From Chryseolinea lacunae (GTDB lineage Bacteria > Bacteroidota > Bacteroidia > Cytophagales > Cyclobacteriaceae): a DNA stretch of 64,000 nt. A program made the position numbers and the translations under genes. The notes under the pieces are model-generated. The model had not been told where the DNA came from. It saw only the letters and a list, made by a program, of their open reading frames with translations, and made no database searches. Below are positions 1 through 8,949 of the stretch, piece by piece; position 1 is the stretch's first letter, and each line of letters begins with the position of its first letter. The stretch covers positions 124,001-188,000 of the forward strand of contig NZ_JAERRB010000004.1 of NCBI RefSeq assembly GCF_016735595.1. Reading direction: 5' to 3'.

Positions 1-2
1 TC

Positions 3-1433
3 GCAACAGGACTTCTAGGGTTGATCATTAGAAGATACCCCGTCAAGTTTTTATTAATGTGGGGCGTACTGGCAGGTATTGCTATTCTTTTGTACAGCAA
101 AGGATATGTTGCTGTTGATGGTCATCCTGATCCAATGCAAACAGTTGTCCGTCAACCGGATCAATTGATTTCTCATTTCTTTGTGTTGCTTGGATGCATC
201 ACGGGCAATCTTTCGCTCTCTGTGTTCCTTGGGTTTCTTCTGACAGTTGTCTTTGTCTATCTGACTGCCGAGAGATATTTCGACAAACAGCCGCTATTGT
301 TTTTTATGTTAACATTTCTCGTTCTGAGTTCTTGTGTTGTTTCGTTGTCGCGTGCTGGCTTTGGTGTGGAGCAGGCCATGGCCGTGCGTTATCGACTGTA
401 TTCCGAACTGATAGTGCTGGTCTTATACCTGATGTTGATTCCTGATATTCTACAAAATGCAAAAAAGTACGTTATCGTTGTTGCTGTGATATTGACGTCG
501 ATAGTGCTTTATGTTGTTGCCTTCAGGAAAAGCATGCCCGACATTCAAACTCGTTTTGACAAGTTAAAGCATGGCGCGGTATACTATAACGAAGAACACT
601 CTTTAAGCTATTTGTCGCTGCTTAGCCATGCCGATGCCGGCGATATTCTGGCGACAAGCAAGACACTGGGCGTATTTGCAATGCCGTCATTTTTCTATAG
701 CGATATGCAGTCTGAGCAAATTGATCGTGTGGTGCCTATGCCGACAGATAATATTAAATATAATTTTACATTCAAACCCCGAAAAGACATGTTATTCATC
801 GACAACGGATGGGCGTTTGTAGAGGGTCGGAACACCGCTTCGATGAAAACATTAGTTGTCTTTAAAAGCGAGACGAAGACCTATGTTTTCAAAACGGTAG
901 CACATCTCCGAAACGATGTAGCCATTGCGTTCGATCAGGATGTTGCCGATTCGGGCTTTAGTTTGATAAAAGATTGTGGCGGCCTGGATGAAGGAGAATA
1001 TCGGGTGGGCTTCCTGATCGAACACCCGGGTTCCACGGCGTTTGAAAATACTGATATCGTCGCTGTCGTAACGGAGCAAGGTTGTGCGTTCAAAGCTATT
1101 CCCACAGATCAAAGCTTCTATCTCGATGTCGCTGAGGTTAGCCCAGACGGTGTATACATTCGGGGTTGGGTTTTTGTGCCCAACGCCGCGTCGACACTTG
1201 TGACCAAGGATATTATTCTCAAGGGGGCGGCCGGAAATCGATCATTTGTTCCGAGGAATGAATTCAGACGTGATGTCTCAAATTCATATGGCGGAGCATA
1301 TGATTCCAGTGGATTTGTGTTGCATTTACCAAAAGGTGTATTGGCAAGTGGCGACTATACTATAGTGTTGCGTGTTTCTTATGACGGAATCAACACCATC
1401 ATTGATACGGGTAGAAAGATTAGGTCGGAATAA
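3..1433 (+). CDS. polytopic membrane protein of polysaccharide locus, 5'-truncated
   Basis: The reading frame is open to the left edge of the window, so this is the C-terminal part of a longer protein; a TTG at 21 is not a convincing start. The visible part has about five hydrophobic segments in its first 170 residues, then a hydrophilic tail of roughly 300 residues that is probably extracytoplasmic. A stretch reading SRAGFGVEQAMAVRYRLYS between membrane segments resembles a recurrent motif of large membrane proteins found in glycan gene clusters. No catalytic domain is recognisable. It lies upstream of the polysaccharide genes on the same strand, separated by about 200 bases. A role in assembly or modification of a surface glycan is inferred from position only. 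Confidence 0.6.
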   Translation, partial: ATGLLGLIIRRYPVKFLLMWGVLAGIAILLYSKGYVAVDGHPDPMQTVVRQPDQLISHFFVLLGCITGNLSLSVFLGFLLTVVFVYLTAERYFDKQPLLFFMLTFLVLSSCVVSLSRAGFGVEQAMAVRYRLYSELIVLVLYLMLIPDILQNAKKYVIVVAVILTSIVLYVVAFRKSMPDIQTRFDKLKHGAVYYNEEHSLSYLSLLSHADAGDILATSKTLGVFAMPSFFYSDMQSEQIDRVVPMPTDNIKYNFTFKPRKDMLFIDNGWAFVEGRNTASMKTLVVFKSETKTYVFKTVAHLRNDVAIAFDQDVADSGFSLIKDCGGLDEGEYRVGFLIEHPGSTAFENTDIVAVVTEQGCAFKAIPTDQSFYLDVAEVSPDGVYIRGWVFVPNAASTLVTKDIILKGAAGNRSFVPRNEFRRDVSNSYGGAYDSSGFVLHLPKGVLASGDYTIVLRVSYDGINTIIDTGRKIRSE

Positions 1434-1641
1434 CCTTGATGTCTGGGATGATGCCGGTCAGCAAGCTAAAAACGAAGGCGATTTGGATCGCAGGACGGCG
1501 GCGGGCAATTCAAAGCATCTACTGGATAAATGCCGAAATAAGCGCTACTTTTGCAAGCTAAAATCTTGAATATTGATGCATGGAATTTGTCCAAAAATAA
1601 CGCGGTCAAAAGGCCAGGCGTTTCCATAAACTAACTTTTCG

Positions 1642-2550
1642 ATGACGTCATTCACCACGCCTATATTATTGGTACTGTTTAACCGCCCCGGTCAGACCCG
1701 TTTGGTGTTCAACGAGATCAGGAAGTTGAAACCCGCGCGCTTGTTCGTTACCGGCGATGGCCCCCGCGCCCATGTGCCCACCGATGCAGAGCGGTGTGAA
1801 TTGACACGGGCTATCATAAAGGATATTGATTGGGATTGCACCGTGCAGACATTGTTCAGAGAAAAGAACCTTGGCTGTCGAAAAGCAGTGAGCAGCGCCA
1901 TCGATTGGTTTTTCGAGCAGGTAGATGAAGGAATTATCCTCGAAGATGATTGTCTTCCGTCGGCGAGCTTTTTCACTTTTTGCGCTGACATGTTGTCGCG
2001 CTATCGCGACGATGAAAGAATTATGCAGGTTAGTGGCACGAATCTTTTGGAGAAATGGAATGAAGGCGCGAGCGATTATTTCTTTTCCTACTACGGCGCC
2101 ATCTGGGGTTGGGCAACCTGGAAGCGGGCCTGGAAACGGTATGATGTTGAGATGAAATTGTGGAACCATCCAGATACAAAACAAAGAATAGCAGACATTC
2201 TTGTTGACAAAAGGCAGGTTAACACGCGATTGCAAATTTGCGACCTTGTCTATGACAACAAGATCGACACGTGGGATTATCAATGGACGTTTTGCAAGCT
2301 GGTGAATTCCGGCCTTTCTCTAAATCCAGCCGTCAACCTGGTGTCGAATATTGGTTTCACACAGGATGCCACCCACACAAAAAAAGAGTCTACACTGGGA
2401 ACCATCGCGCGTTATGAGTTGAAAACACCCGCAAAGGAAAATCCGATCGTAGTTGTCGACAGAGAATTTGATGCACTGTTTTACAAACGCTCACAGGATT
2501 CGCGTTGGCGAAAATTAATTTCCCGCGTTCGGGCATACCTGCCGCAATAA
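1642..2550 (+). CDS. HlpA-like nucleotide-diphospho-sugar transferase (GT-A fold)
   Basis: A 302-residue soluble protein. The N-terminus (residues 6-20) reads like the first strand of a GT-A glycosyltransferase, PILLVLFNRPGQT. An acidic EDD cluster at 101-103 sits where the metal/nucleotide-sugar DxD motif is expected, and an aromatic WGWATWKRAW block lies at 156-165. This combination is typical of proteins often annotated as hemolytic protein HlpA-like or nucleotide-diphospho-sugar transferases in capsule and LPS clusters. It would transfer a sugar from an NDP donor to a lipid-linked glycan in the cytoplasm. The ATG at 1642 follows a TAACTTTT element after only two bases. The flippase gene follows immediately. 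Donor and acceptor cannot be told from sequence. Confidence 0.8.
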   Translation: MTSFTTPILLVLFNRPGQTRLVFNEIRKLKPARLFVTGDGPRAHVPTDAERCELTRAIIKDIDWDCTVQTLFREKNLGCRKAVSSAIDWFFEQVDEGIILEDDCLPSASFFTFCADMLSRYRDDERIMQVSGTNLLEKWNEGASDYFFSYYGAIWGWATWKRAWKRYDVEMKLWNHPDTKQRIADILVDKRQVNTRLQICDLVYDNKIDTWDYQWTFCKLVNSGLSLNPAVNLVSNIGFTQDATHTKKESTLGTIARYELKTPAKENPIVVVDREFDALFYKRSQDSRWRKLISRVRAYLPQ

Positions 2551-2561
2551 AGTCCCGCCTC

Positions 2562-3929
2562 TTGAAAGCAAACCATCGGCAACTCCTAGAAAAACTTAAA
2601 GTCGTTTCGGCACATCCCGGCGTGCGAAAATATTTTTTCAATACGGGGTGGATGTTTGCTGAAAAAATGCTGCGGTTGGTAGCCGGTCTTTTCATTGGCG
2701 GTTATGTGGCCCGTTATCTGGGACCTTCACAATATGGACTGCTAAACTACGTTATCAGCCTCGTCACACTTTTTTCGGTTATTGGCGACTTGGGAATGGA
2801 ATCGATTTTGGTTAGGGAACTGATTCGCCATGAGGAAAAGCGTGACCGGATTCTGGGCACAGCCTTCACGCTGAAGATCGTTGCCGCCCTGCTGATCTTT
2901 GTGCTGCTCATCGTTCTGGCGCAAGTAACCACGGCCGACGCGAAGACACGAACATTAATCTATATTGTGGCAGGAGGAACCCTGTTTGAATCCTTCCGGA
3001 TCATTGAGTATTTCTTTCAATCAAAGGTGTGGTCAAAATATCTGGTCTGGAGCCAGATCTCGGCGCTGGCCATCATCTCCATATACCGCATCACGTTGGT
3101 GCTAACCGAAGCCTCGCTCGAATGGTTTGCCTGGACCTACACCCTCGACTTTTTTATCGTGGCCGTGGGCGCGATCTTTTTTTACTTTCGCAACGGGTTT
3201 AGTCCACTGGCATGGAAGTTCGATTTCACGCTGGCAAAAGACCTGCTGAAAAATGTATGGCCACTCATCTTTGCATCCATGGCTGTGTCGGTCTACATGA
3301 AGATCGATCAGGTGATGATCAAATGGATACTGAACGATGAAGCGAACGGATATTATGGCGTGGCTGTTCGACTAAGCGAAATGTGGAATTTTATTCCGGT
3401 GGCCATTTGTGCTTCGTTGTTTCCTGCCATTGTGAGCGCGAAGCAAACAAGTGAGTATTTGTACCTCAACCGGCTCCAATGGTTGTATGATCTCATGATT
3501 GTTATTTCTGTTTGCATCGCTGTGCCGATGACTTTTCTGTCGGGTATTTTTGTGAGAATAATTTTCGGTGAATCGTTTGCTGCGGCAGGCGACCTTACGT
3601 CGATATACATCTGGTCGGGTGTATTTGTATTTTTGGGAGTGGCCAGCAGCAAGTGGATTGTAACCGAAAACCTTCAAACCTTCCGGATGTACAGCTACAT
3701 CGTTGCGGCAATCATCAACGTGCTGTTGAACTTTGTGTTGATTGACTATCTGGGATTGAATGGTGCCGCCATTGCTACACTGATCGCCTACGCCTATGCT
3801 TCGTATTTCAGTCTGCTGCTCAAGCGAAAGACCCGCCCCGTCTTTGTGCAGCTCACAAACTCGCTTAACCTGTGGAAAACTCCCCGGCGATTAATCCGCG
3901 GATTCAGCAACCTGGATAAGGTGAATTGA
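2562..3929 (+). CDS. Wzx-type oligosaccharide flippase (MOP superfamily)
   Basis: About 455 residues dominated by 12-14 hydrophobic segments, with the N-terminal signature of polysaccharide flippases: a basic amphipathic start, then YFFNTGWMFAEKMLRL and VARYLGPSQYGLLNY. Such proteins move undecaprenyl-diphosphate-linked repeat units from the inner to the outer leaflet of the cytoplasmic membrane. No ATG exists at a sensible position; I chose the TTG at 2562, 11 bases after the preceding stop. A TTG at 2505 would overlap the upstream gene by 46 bases, and the ATG at 2652 would cut into the first membrane segment. Its place between glycosyltransferase genes and a downstream Wzy-like gene supports a Wzx/Wzy pathway. 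Confidence 0.88.
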   Translation: MKANHRQLLEKLKVVSAHPGVRKYFFNTGWMFAEKMLRLVAGLFIGGYVARYLGPSQYGLLNYVISLVTLFSVIGDLGMESILVRELIRHEEKRDRILGTAFTLKIVAALLIFVLLIVLAQVTTADAKTRTLIYIVAGGTLFESFRIIEYFFQSKVWSKYLVWSQISALAIISIYRITLVLTEASLEWFAWTYTLDFFIVAVGAIFFYFRNGFSPLAWKFDFTLAKDLLKNVWPLIFASMAVSVYMKIDQVMIKWILNDEANGYYGVAVRLSEMWNFIPVAICASLFPAIVSAKQTSEYLYLNRLQWLYDLMIVISVCIAVPMTFLSGIFVRIIFGESFAAAGDLTSIYIWSGVFVFLGVASSKWIVTENLQTFRMYSYIVAAIINVLLNFVLIDYLGLNGAAIATLIAYAYASYFSLLLKRKTRPVFVQLTNSLNLWKTPRRLIRGFSNLDKVN

Positions 3930-3971
3930 TGGTTTTAATATTAAATTTCTAAAGGATTAGTTCCTGTAGTT

Positions 3972-4595
3972 ATGAATGTACAAGTCAAACACACTACCTA
4001 TTACGATCTTAACTATAACGACAAGGCGCGTTTCAATAGTTTTTGGCATCAGATAGACGCCGCGCTGAGGCTCAAGCCCGGCAAAATCATGGAGATAGGC
4101 ACGGGCAGTGGTGTGGTGAAATTCGTGCTCCAGAAAAGCGGAACCGAAGTGACCACGATAGACATTGATCCAAACCTGGGGCCAGACATTGTCGCCTCTG
4201 TGTTGTCGATCCCCCTGCCTGACAACTCCTTTGATGTGGCGCTTTGCTGTCAGGTGCTGGAGCACCTGCCCTACGAAAACTTCTTGCCTGCCCTCAAGGA
4301 GATTCGACGCCTGGTGAAGGGTCATCTGATCCTTTCGTTGCCCGATCTTCACCGCGCCTATCGTTTCAATCTTCAGGCGCCCCTCATCGGCGAGATTAAA
4401 TTTCTGTGGACCCTGCCGCGATGGAAGCCGTTGGAGTGGAAGTTCGATGGCGAACACTATTGGAATATATCCAACAAAAACTACCCGGTGTCACGCATCC
4501 GGAACGACATCCGGAACGCGGGCTTTAGCATAGAGAATGAGTTTTGTGTCTATGAAATTTCATGGCACCGATTCTTTATCTTAAAGAAGGAATGA
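3972..4595 (+). CDS. class I SAM-dependent methyltransferase
   Basis: A 207-residue protein with a clean Rossmann methyltransferase core: motif I EIGTGSG at 41-47, an acidic strand-2 end (TIDIDP, 62-67) and the post-III EHLP segment at 97-100 within a typical methyltransferase type 11 layout. It probably methylates a sugar or another intermediate of the glycan made by this locus; the acceptor is unknown. Its stop codon overlaps the start of the next glycosyltransferase gene (ATGA at 4592-4595), so the two are translationally coupled. The 5' gap to the flippase is about 40 bases. Confidence 0.85.
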   Translation: MNVQVKHTTYYDLNYNDKARFNSFWHQIDAALRLKPGKIMEIGTGSGVVKFVLQKSGTEVTTIDIDPNLGPDIVASVLSIPLPDNSFDVALCCQVLEHLPYENFLPALKEIRRLVKGHLILSLPDLHRAYRFNLQAPLIGEIKFLWTLPRWKPLEWKFDGEHYWNISNKNYPVSRIRNDIRNAGFSIENEFCVYEISWHRFFILKKE

Positions 4596-5782
4596 GGCAA
4601 CCCTCTATTTTGTATTTGCAACATGCCCTGGCCATGGGCGGATCGGTGGTGAGCCTCCGCGAAGTGGTGGTGGACGCGCTCAATCAGGGATATGATTGCA
4701 CGGTAGTGTGCCCCAACGACACCGTCGCAAAAGTTTATGACGCTATTGGTGCTAAAACGCGTGTCACTCGGCTGACGGTGTTTAATCACAATACAGTTTT
4801 TTTTTACCGCGCCACTCCCTTGCATGCTTTCCTTTTTTTTAAGATGCTGGTCATGACGGTCGTGAGCTTTTTGGGATTGCTGCGGATCGTGCGATCGTTG
4901 CGTCCTGATATTGTTCATTTAAATAGTTCAAATCTTGTACTTTACACGCTGCTGTTCAAAAGTTTTGGTGTGCCCACTATATATCATGTCCGGGAGAATG
5001 TTGTCTCCGGCTATTTCGGCATCCGGCGGGCGTTGATCCGCGCCACGGCCAATGCCACAGTGCGGTTTATTATCTTTATAAGTGAGCATGAGTTTGCATT
5101 GCTGGGCACGCGCGCTGCGAAAAGCGTTGTGATCTACAACTATGTTCACAAGGAAAAATTTCAACAAGGAGCCTCTAAAATTGTAGCGGATTCGGGCTCA
5201 GAATCTGAACTGCGATTCAGGATCATTATTTTAGGAGGACTATTCAGTCTCAAGGGCGGAATGACGATCGTGAAGTCGCTACAGAAAACCGCCGCCGATG
5301 TGGAACTGCTTGTGCTGGGGTGTGCTGATCCGCGTCTTCAAGGCGAAGAGCTGGCGGCAGTAGACGGAGACGACTACCGCGATGAAATGGTCGATCTCCT
5401 CAACGCTCCGAGTGTGAAACATCGCGTCAACTTTTTTGGAAGGGTGAGCAATCCGGAAGCCTACATTGCGAAAGCAGACGTTCTTTTGTTTTGGGCTGCA
5501 TCACCTCACTTTCCACGACCGGTGTTTGAGGCATGGTTGCTGAATAAGCCCGTGCTTTATTTTAATCCCCTTTTCGAAAACAAGATCATCAATGCGCAAA
5601 ATGTGTATGTGATTCCTGAAAATTCAGAAGAGGCACTCACGCAAGCCATGAGTTCTGTTCGAAACAGTCGTTTGATGTCGGCCGAGAGCAAGGCCGACAA
5701 CTATGAAACCGCCAGGAACAATTTCACCGAAAGAAATTTTATAAAAATCAACGCGCTGTACGAGCAGTGCTTAACCTCATAG
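4592..5782 (+). CDS. GT4-family glycosyltransferase
   Basis: A 396-residue protein with the two-Rossmann GT-B plan: N-terminal strand ILYLQHALAMGGS with a glycine-rich loop, an inter-domain region near residue 200, and the C-terminal donor-binding helix in which a glutamate follows HFPRPVF. The start at 4592 is preferred over an in-frame ATG at 4562 because it is preceded by AAAGAAGG and gives the common ATGA overlap with the methyltransferase stop. The protein would act at the cytoplasmic membrane face, using an NDP-sugar to extend the lipid-linked oligosaccharide. Donor and linkage are not predictable. Confidence 0.85.
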   Translation: MRQPSILYLQHALAMGGSVVSLREVVVDALNQGYDCTVVCPNDTVAKVYDAIGAKTRVTRLTVFNHNTVFFYRATPLHAFLFFKMLVMTVVSFLGLLRIVRSLRPDIVHLNSSNLVLYTLLFKSFGVPTIYHVRENVVSGYFGIRRALIRATANATVRFIIFISEHEFALLGTRAAKSVVIYNYVHKEKFQQGASKIVADSGSESELRFRIIILGGLFSLKGGMTIVKSLQKTAADVELLVLGCADPRLQGEELAAVDGDDYRDEMVDLLNAPSVKHRVNFFGRVSNPEAYIAKADVLLFWAASPHFPRPVFEAWLLNKPVLYFNPLFENKIINAQNVYVIPENSEEALTQAMSSVRNSRLMSAESKADNYETARNNFTERNFIKINALYEQCLTS

Positions 5783-5845
5783 CTTACGAAAACCCTTCGG
5801 CAAACCATATTTGACTTCGCGGCGTCGGCTATTCCGTTTCGACTT

Positions 5846-6619
5846 ATGAAACGGGGATTGCCAGAGAAATTTATCGTCTATGGACACCTCGTCGGCGAAC
5901 CCAATCACATTGTGGCGGACTACTATCGATATCCTACGGTTGATGAATTCGACGATTTTATTCGCTGGGTTCGACGACACGGATACGCCTTTGTTGGCCT
6001 GCATGACTTTTTGAAGGAAGACGGCAGGAAGAAGATACTTCTTACATTTGATGATGGGTTTCGCGTGGTACATAGTGTGCTTCAGCCATACATGCAAGCA
6101 AACAAATTGCCCTATGTGCTATTCGTTCTGACAGACCCGTTAGATAATCCGGATTTCTACATTTCCACCATTCGTCCCAAGCGTGAAACCGAAAGGACTT
6201 TCCTGACAAAGGCTGAAATTCTGGAATTGAAAGACCAGGGTGTGCACATAGGCTTTCACACGCGAAGTCACTATCAAGTGCGCAACGCCGACATAATGAA
6301 CGACATTGTGAAAGAACAATTAACCATTCCAAAACAGCACGAAGCCTTGTTTTCTCGTCCGCTATGTTTTGCATACCCCTATCTCGCCCCCGACCACTAC
6401 GCTGCCTTCGATCAGTTTATGAAGGACAGCCTGGGATATCAATTTCTTTTTGATACCAAAGGATTCAGGCAACCGGACGGAAATCATTTTTTTAGAGTCT
6501 CCATCGATGTTGAGAAGGACGTGACCAGGAAAAACTGGATGCGATTCGTGCTGAAAAGACAATTGCTTTTATACCTGAAACAAAAAATGAGTAGAGCCAT
6601 AAAAACTGTATCACTATGA
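5846..6619 (+). CDS. polysaccharide deacetylase family protein (NodB-like)
   Basis: A 257-residue protein with the NodB homology features: metal/base motif TFDDG at 67-71, an H-x3-H metal motif (H138, H142, in FHTRSH) and the FAYPY segment at 175-179. No signal peptide or membrane segment is visible, so it should act in the cytoplasm on a lipid-linked or nucleotide-linked sugar rather than on an exported polymer. Family members remove N- or O-acetyl groups from GlcNAc-like residues. Its last four bases overlap the start of the next methyltransferase gene, suggesting coupled expression and linked modification steps. Substrate is inferred from the locus only. Confidence 0.82.
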   Translation: MKRGLPEKFIVYGHLVGEPNHIVADYYRYPTVDEFDDFIRWVRRHGYAFVGLHDFLKEDGRKKILLTFDDGFRVVHSVLQPYMQANKLPYVLFVLTDPLDNPDFYISTIRPKRETERTFLTKAEILELKDQGVHIGFHTRSHYQVRNADIMNDIVKEQLTIPKQHEALFSRPLCFAYPYLAPDHYAAFDQFMKDSLGYQFLFDTKGFRQPDGNHFFRVSIDVEKDVTRKNWMRFVLKRQLLLYLKQKMSRAIKTVSL

Positions 6620-7317
6620 TTTCAAAAATTGCGCTCAACGTGTTGAAGGGGATCAATCGAAAATTCAATACAACCAATTGGAAAGACCTGCGACACACGC
6701 AACCAATCTCCGATATGTTTGGCTATGACCGGGGAGATCAGTCGGTTCATCGATATTACATCGACGAATTTGTGCGGGAGTGTGCGGACAAAATTAGCGG
6801 CACCGCTTTGGAAGTAGCGGATCGAATGTACCTGGCCCGGCACGCTGAGCGGCTGTCGGAAAGCCACGTCATTCACTATAACGAAGATCGGGGTACGAAT
6901 TCCTTTATTGGCGATCTTACCCGAAAGGAAACACTGCCGGCCGAAAAATTTGATTGCTTTGTATGCACCCAGACCTATAATTTTATTTATGATTTCAAGG
7001 CCGCCATTGAGGGGTCACATTTTTTACTGAAACCAGGAGGATATCTGGTTGCCACAGTTTCCGGCATACAACAGATCTCCACGTTTGACGCATCGCGTTG
7101 GGGCGACTACTGGCGCTTCACAGGCGAGTCGGCGAAGCGAATGTTTGGCGATGTTTTTGGTTCGGAGAACGTGCAGGTTGTTACCTACGGAAATGTGTTG
7201 GCGGCAATTGCAAGTCTTGAGGGACTGTCGTCGTCAGAAATAACAAAAAGCGAATTGGCATTCCGCGACCCGAGCTATGAACTGATCATTGGCATATTGG
7301 CACACAAGCTAAAATGA
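6616..7317 (+). CDS. methyltransferase-like protein with non-canonical SAM motif
   Basis: A 233-residue protein resembling the class I methyltransferases of LPS/capsule clusters. Motif I is LEVADRMY (65-72), lacking the usual GxGxG. Later segments are typical: FDCFVCTQTYNFIYD, then LKPGGYLVATV and WGDYWRFT, a string I associate with this glycan-cluster subfamily. It starts at an ATGA overlap with the deacetylase gene. It could methylate a sugar or phosphate on the repeat unit; loss of SAM binding is an alternative because of the odd motif I, though the departure appears to be subfamily-wide. Confidence 0.7.
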   Translation: MISKIALNVLKGINRKFNTTNWKDLRHTQPISDMFGYDRGDQSVHRYYIDEFVRECADKISGTALEVADRMYLARHAERLSESHVIHYNEDRGTNSFIGDLTRKETLPAEKFDCFVCTQTYNFIYDFKAAIEGSHFLLKPGGYLVATVSGIQQISTFDASRWGDYWRFTGESAKRMFGDVFGSENVQVVTYGNVLAAIASLEGLSSSEITKSELAFRDPSYELIIGILAHKLK

Positions 7318-7342
7318 CGCAAAGACGTTAAAAGATATCGTC

Positions 7343-8032
7343 ATGGAACCAAAAATCACCATCATCACGGCCGTCTATAACGGAGCGAAATATATTGAGA
7401 GCACCATTGCCAGTGTGATTGAGCACGGTGGGTCGTGCGCGTATATTATAATCGACGGTGGCAGCACGGACGGTACGCAGGCCATCATTCAGAGGTACGC
7501 CGCTCATCTACACTTCTGGGTGAGCGAGCCCGACAAAGGAATTTATGATGCATTCAACAAGGGATGGAATAAGGCAAACGATGATAGCTTTATCCTGTTT
7601 CTCGGGGCCGGCGATACGCTGCTGAGTTTGCCGCAGCGGGAATCGTTTGAAAAAGCTGATGCCATCTATGGACGTGTCATGATGGATGATAAGAGCTACT
7701 TCAGGGCTACGGCCGATTTTCGGTTGCGATTGGGAAACACCCTACACCACCAGGCGCTATTGATAAAAAAGAAGCTATTCCCCTCTTCACCTTTCGACTT
7801 GCGTTTTAGAACCTATGCCGATTTTGATTTGAATCAACGGATGTTGAAGGCGGGTGTAGATTTCTTGTTTGACAGCAGTTTTATTGCCTATGCTTTGCCA
7901 GGGGGAGTGAGTGCCAAATTCAAAGTTCGTGAATCGCTGGCCATTGTGAATAAAAATTTTGGCCCGATTTACTACGTGTTTTCAGTGCTTTATTACACAC
8001 TGCAGTTCATGAAAGCGAAATTTGCACGCTAA
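7343..8032 (+). CDS. GT2-family glycosyltransferase (WcaA-like)
   Basis: A 229-residue GT-A protein. It opens with ITIITAVYNGAKYIEST, has the nucleotide-binding IIDGGSTDGT at 36-45 and the SEPDKGIYDAFNKG segment (61-74) that marks a subgroup of capsule and colanic-acid GT2 enzymes. The usual DxD is replaced by GAGD at 88-91, which is common in this subgroup. The protein lacks membrane segments and is short for the family. It follows the methyltransferase gene by 25 bases on the same strand. The transferred sugar is unknown. Confidence 0.83.
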   Translation: MEPKITIITAVYNGAKYIESTIASVIEHGGSCAYIIIDGGSTDGTQAIIQRYAAHLHFWVSEPDKGIYDAFNKGWNKANDDSFILFLGAGDTLLSLPQRESFEKADAIYGRVMMDDKSYFRATADFRLRLGNTLHHQALLIKKKLFPSSPFDLRFRTYADFDLNQRMLKAGVDFLFDSSFIAYALPGGVSAKFKVRESLAIVNKNFGPIYYVFSVLYYTLQFMKAKFAR

Positions 8033-8056
8033 GCCTTTCCCTTTAAAGAAACACTC

Positions 8057-8911
8057 ATGCATCCCTCATATTCATCCATAGCAGGCGTCGTTGTTTTGTA
8101 TAACCCGGGTGGTGATGTGTGGGATACCATAGAGACATACAGGCAGCAAATTTCAAAACTTTATGTCATCGACAACTCGGTTGTTTATAATGAGGAATTG
8201 ACACGGAGGTGTGCTCTAGAAGTAGCAGTCGCATACATAAATAACAAAGGCAATAAGGGAATTGCGCACGCTTTGAACAGGGGATGTGAACTGGCGCGAC
8301 AGGAGGGCTTTGAATGCATACTCACCATGGATCAAGATACACGACTTGTGCCTGGCTTTGTCTCCGTGCTGGCAGAGGGGTTCGTCAATAAACTAGGGAA
8401 AATTGGCATCGTTGCTCCTCGCTATCCAACAGCGAATTCGCGAGTGACAAGTAGATATCAGCCTATGGAGTTTACCATGACGTCGGGCAACCTGGTGAAT
8501 CTGAATGCGCACAAAGAAGTTGGTGGTTTTATGGAAGAATTGTTTATCGATCACGTGGATCATGAATTTTGCCTTCGTCTTCAGGATTTTGGCTACCAGG
8601 TTATCCAGGACAACGAACTTAACATTCGCCATCGGCCCGGCAATGTCGTCCAGGTGAACTTGTGGATCAGGCGCTTTGCGTTTTCATCACACTCGCCGAT
8701 TCGCCTCTACTATGCTTTTCGGAACGGACTTTACGTATATGCCAAGTATTCCCGGAAGTATCTTAAATTCAGGAGACACTTTGTTAGTTTTGTGGTGAAC
8801 GAGGTAGTTAAAATTCTGTTTGAGGATCAGAAAATGAAGCGTGTCAGAATGATCGTCAAGGCTGTCCGTGATTTTAGATCAGGCAAGCTGGGTCCGTTTG
8901 TTGAAGTCTGA
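8057..8911 (+). CDS. GT2-family glycosyltransferase (rhamnosyltransferase-like)
   Basis: A 284-residue GT-A enzyme. The first strand and loop read IAGVVVLYNPGGD, the donor site shows YVIDNS (36-41), and a DQD metal motif lies at 92-94 in LTMDQDTRLV. The segment IDHVDHEFCLRL further on matches the ED/HxxxxR acceptor region of rhamnosyltransferase-type GT2 enzymes. Members of this group often add rhamnose or similar deoxysugars to O-antigen; the substrate here is a guess. Spaced 24 bases from the upstream GT2 gene and 38 bases before the Wzy-like gene. Confidence 0.83.
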   Translation: MHPSYSSIAGVVVLYNPGGDVWDTIETYRQQISKLYVIDNSVVYNEELTRRCALEVAVAYINNKGNKGIAHALNRGCELARQEGFECILTMDQDTRLVPGFVSVLAEGFVNKLGKIGIVAPRYPTANSRVTSRYQPMEFTMTSGNLVNLNAHKEVGGFMEELFIDHVDHEFCLRLQDFGYQVIQDNELNIRHRPGNVVQVNLWIRRFAFSSHSPIRLYYAFRNGLYVYAKYSRKYLKFRRHFVSFVVNEVVKILFEDQKMKRVRMIVKAVRDFRSGKLGPFVEV

Positions 8912-8949
8912 TAAATGAATGTGTTTTGTTGAACTAGAGGAGTAAGACT

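Noticed and set aside
1372-1569. Plus-strand 65-codon frame across the end of the first gene
   Set aside because: Starts inside the upstream gene in another frame and has no features; the gap 1434-1641 shows no other gene.
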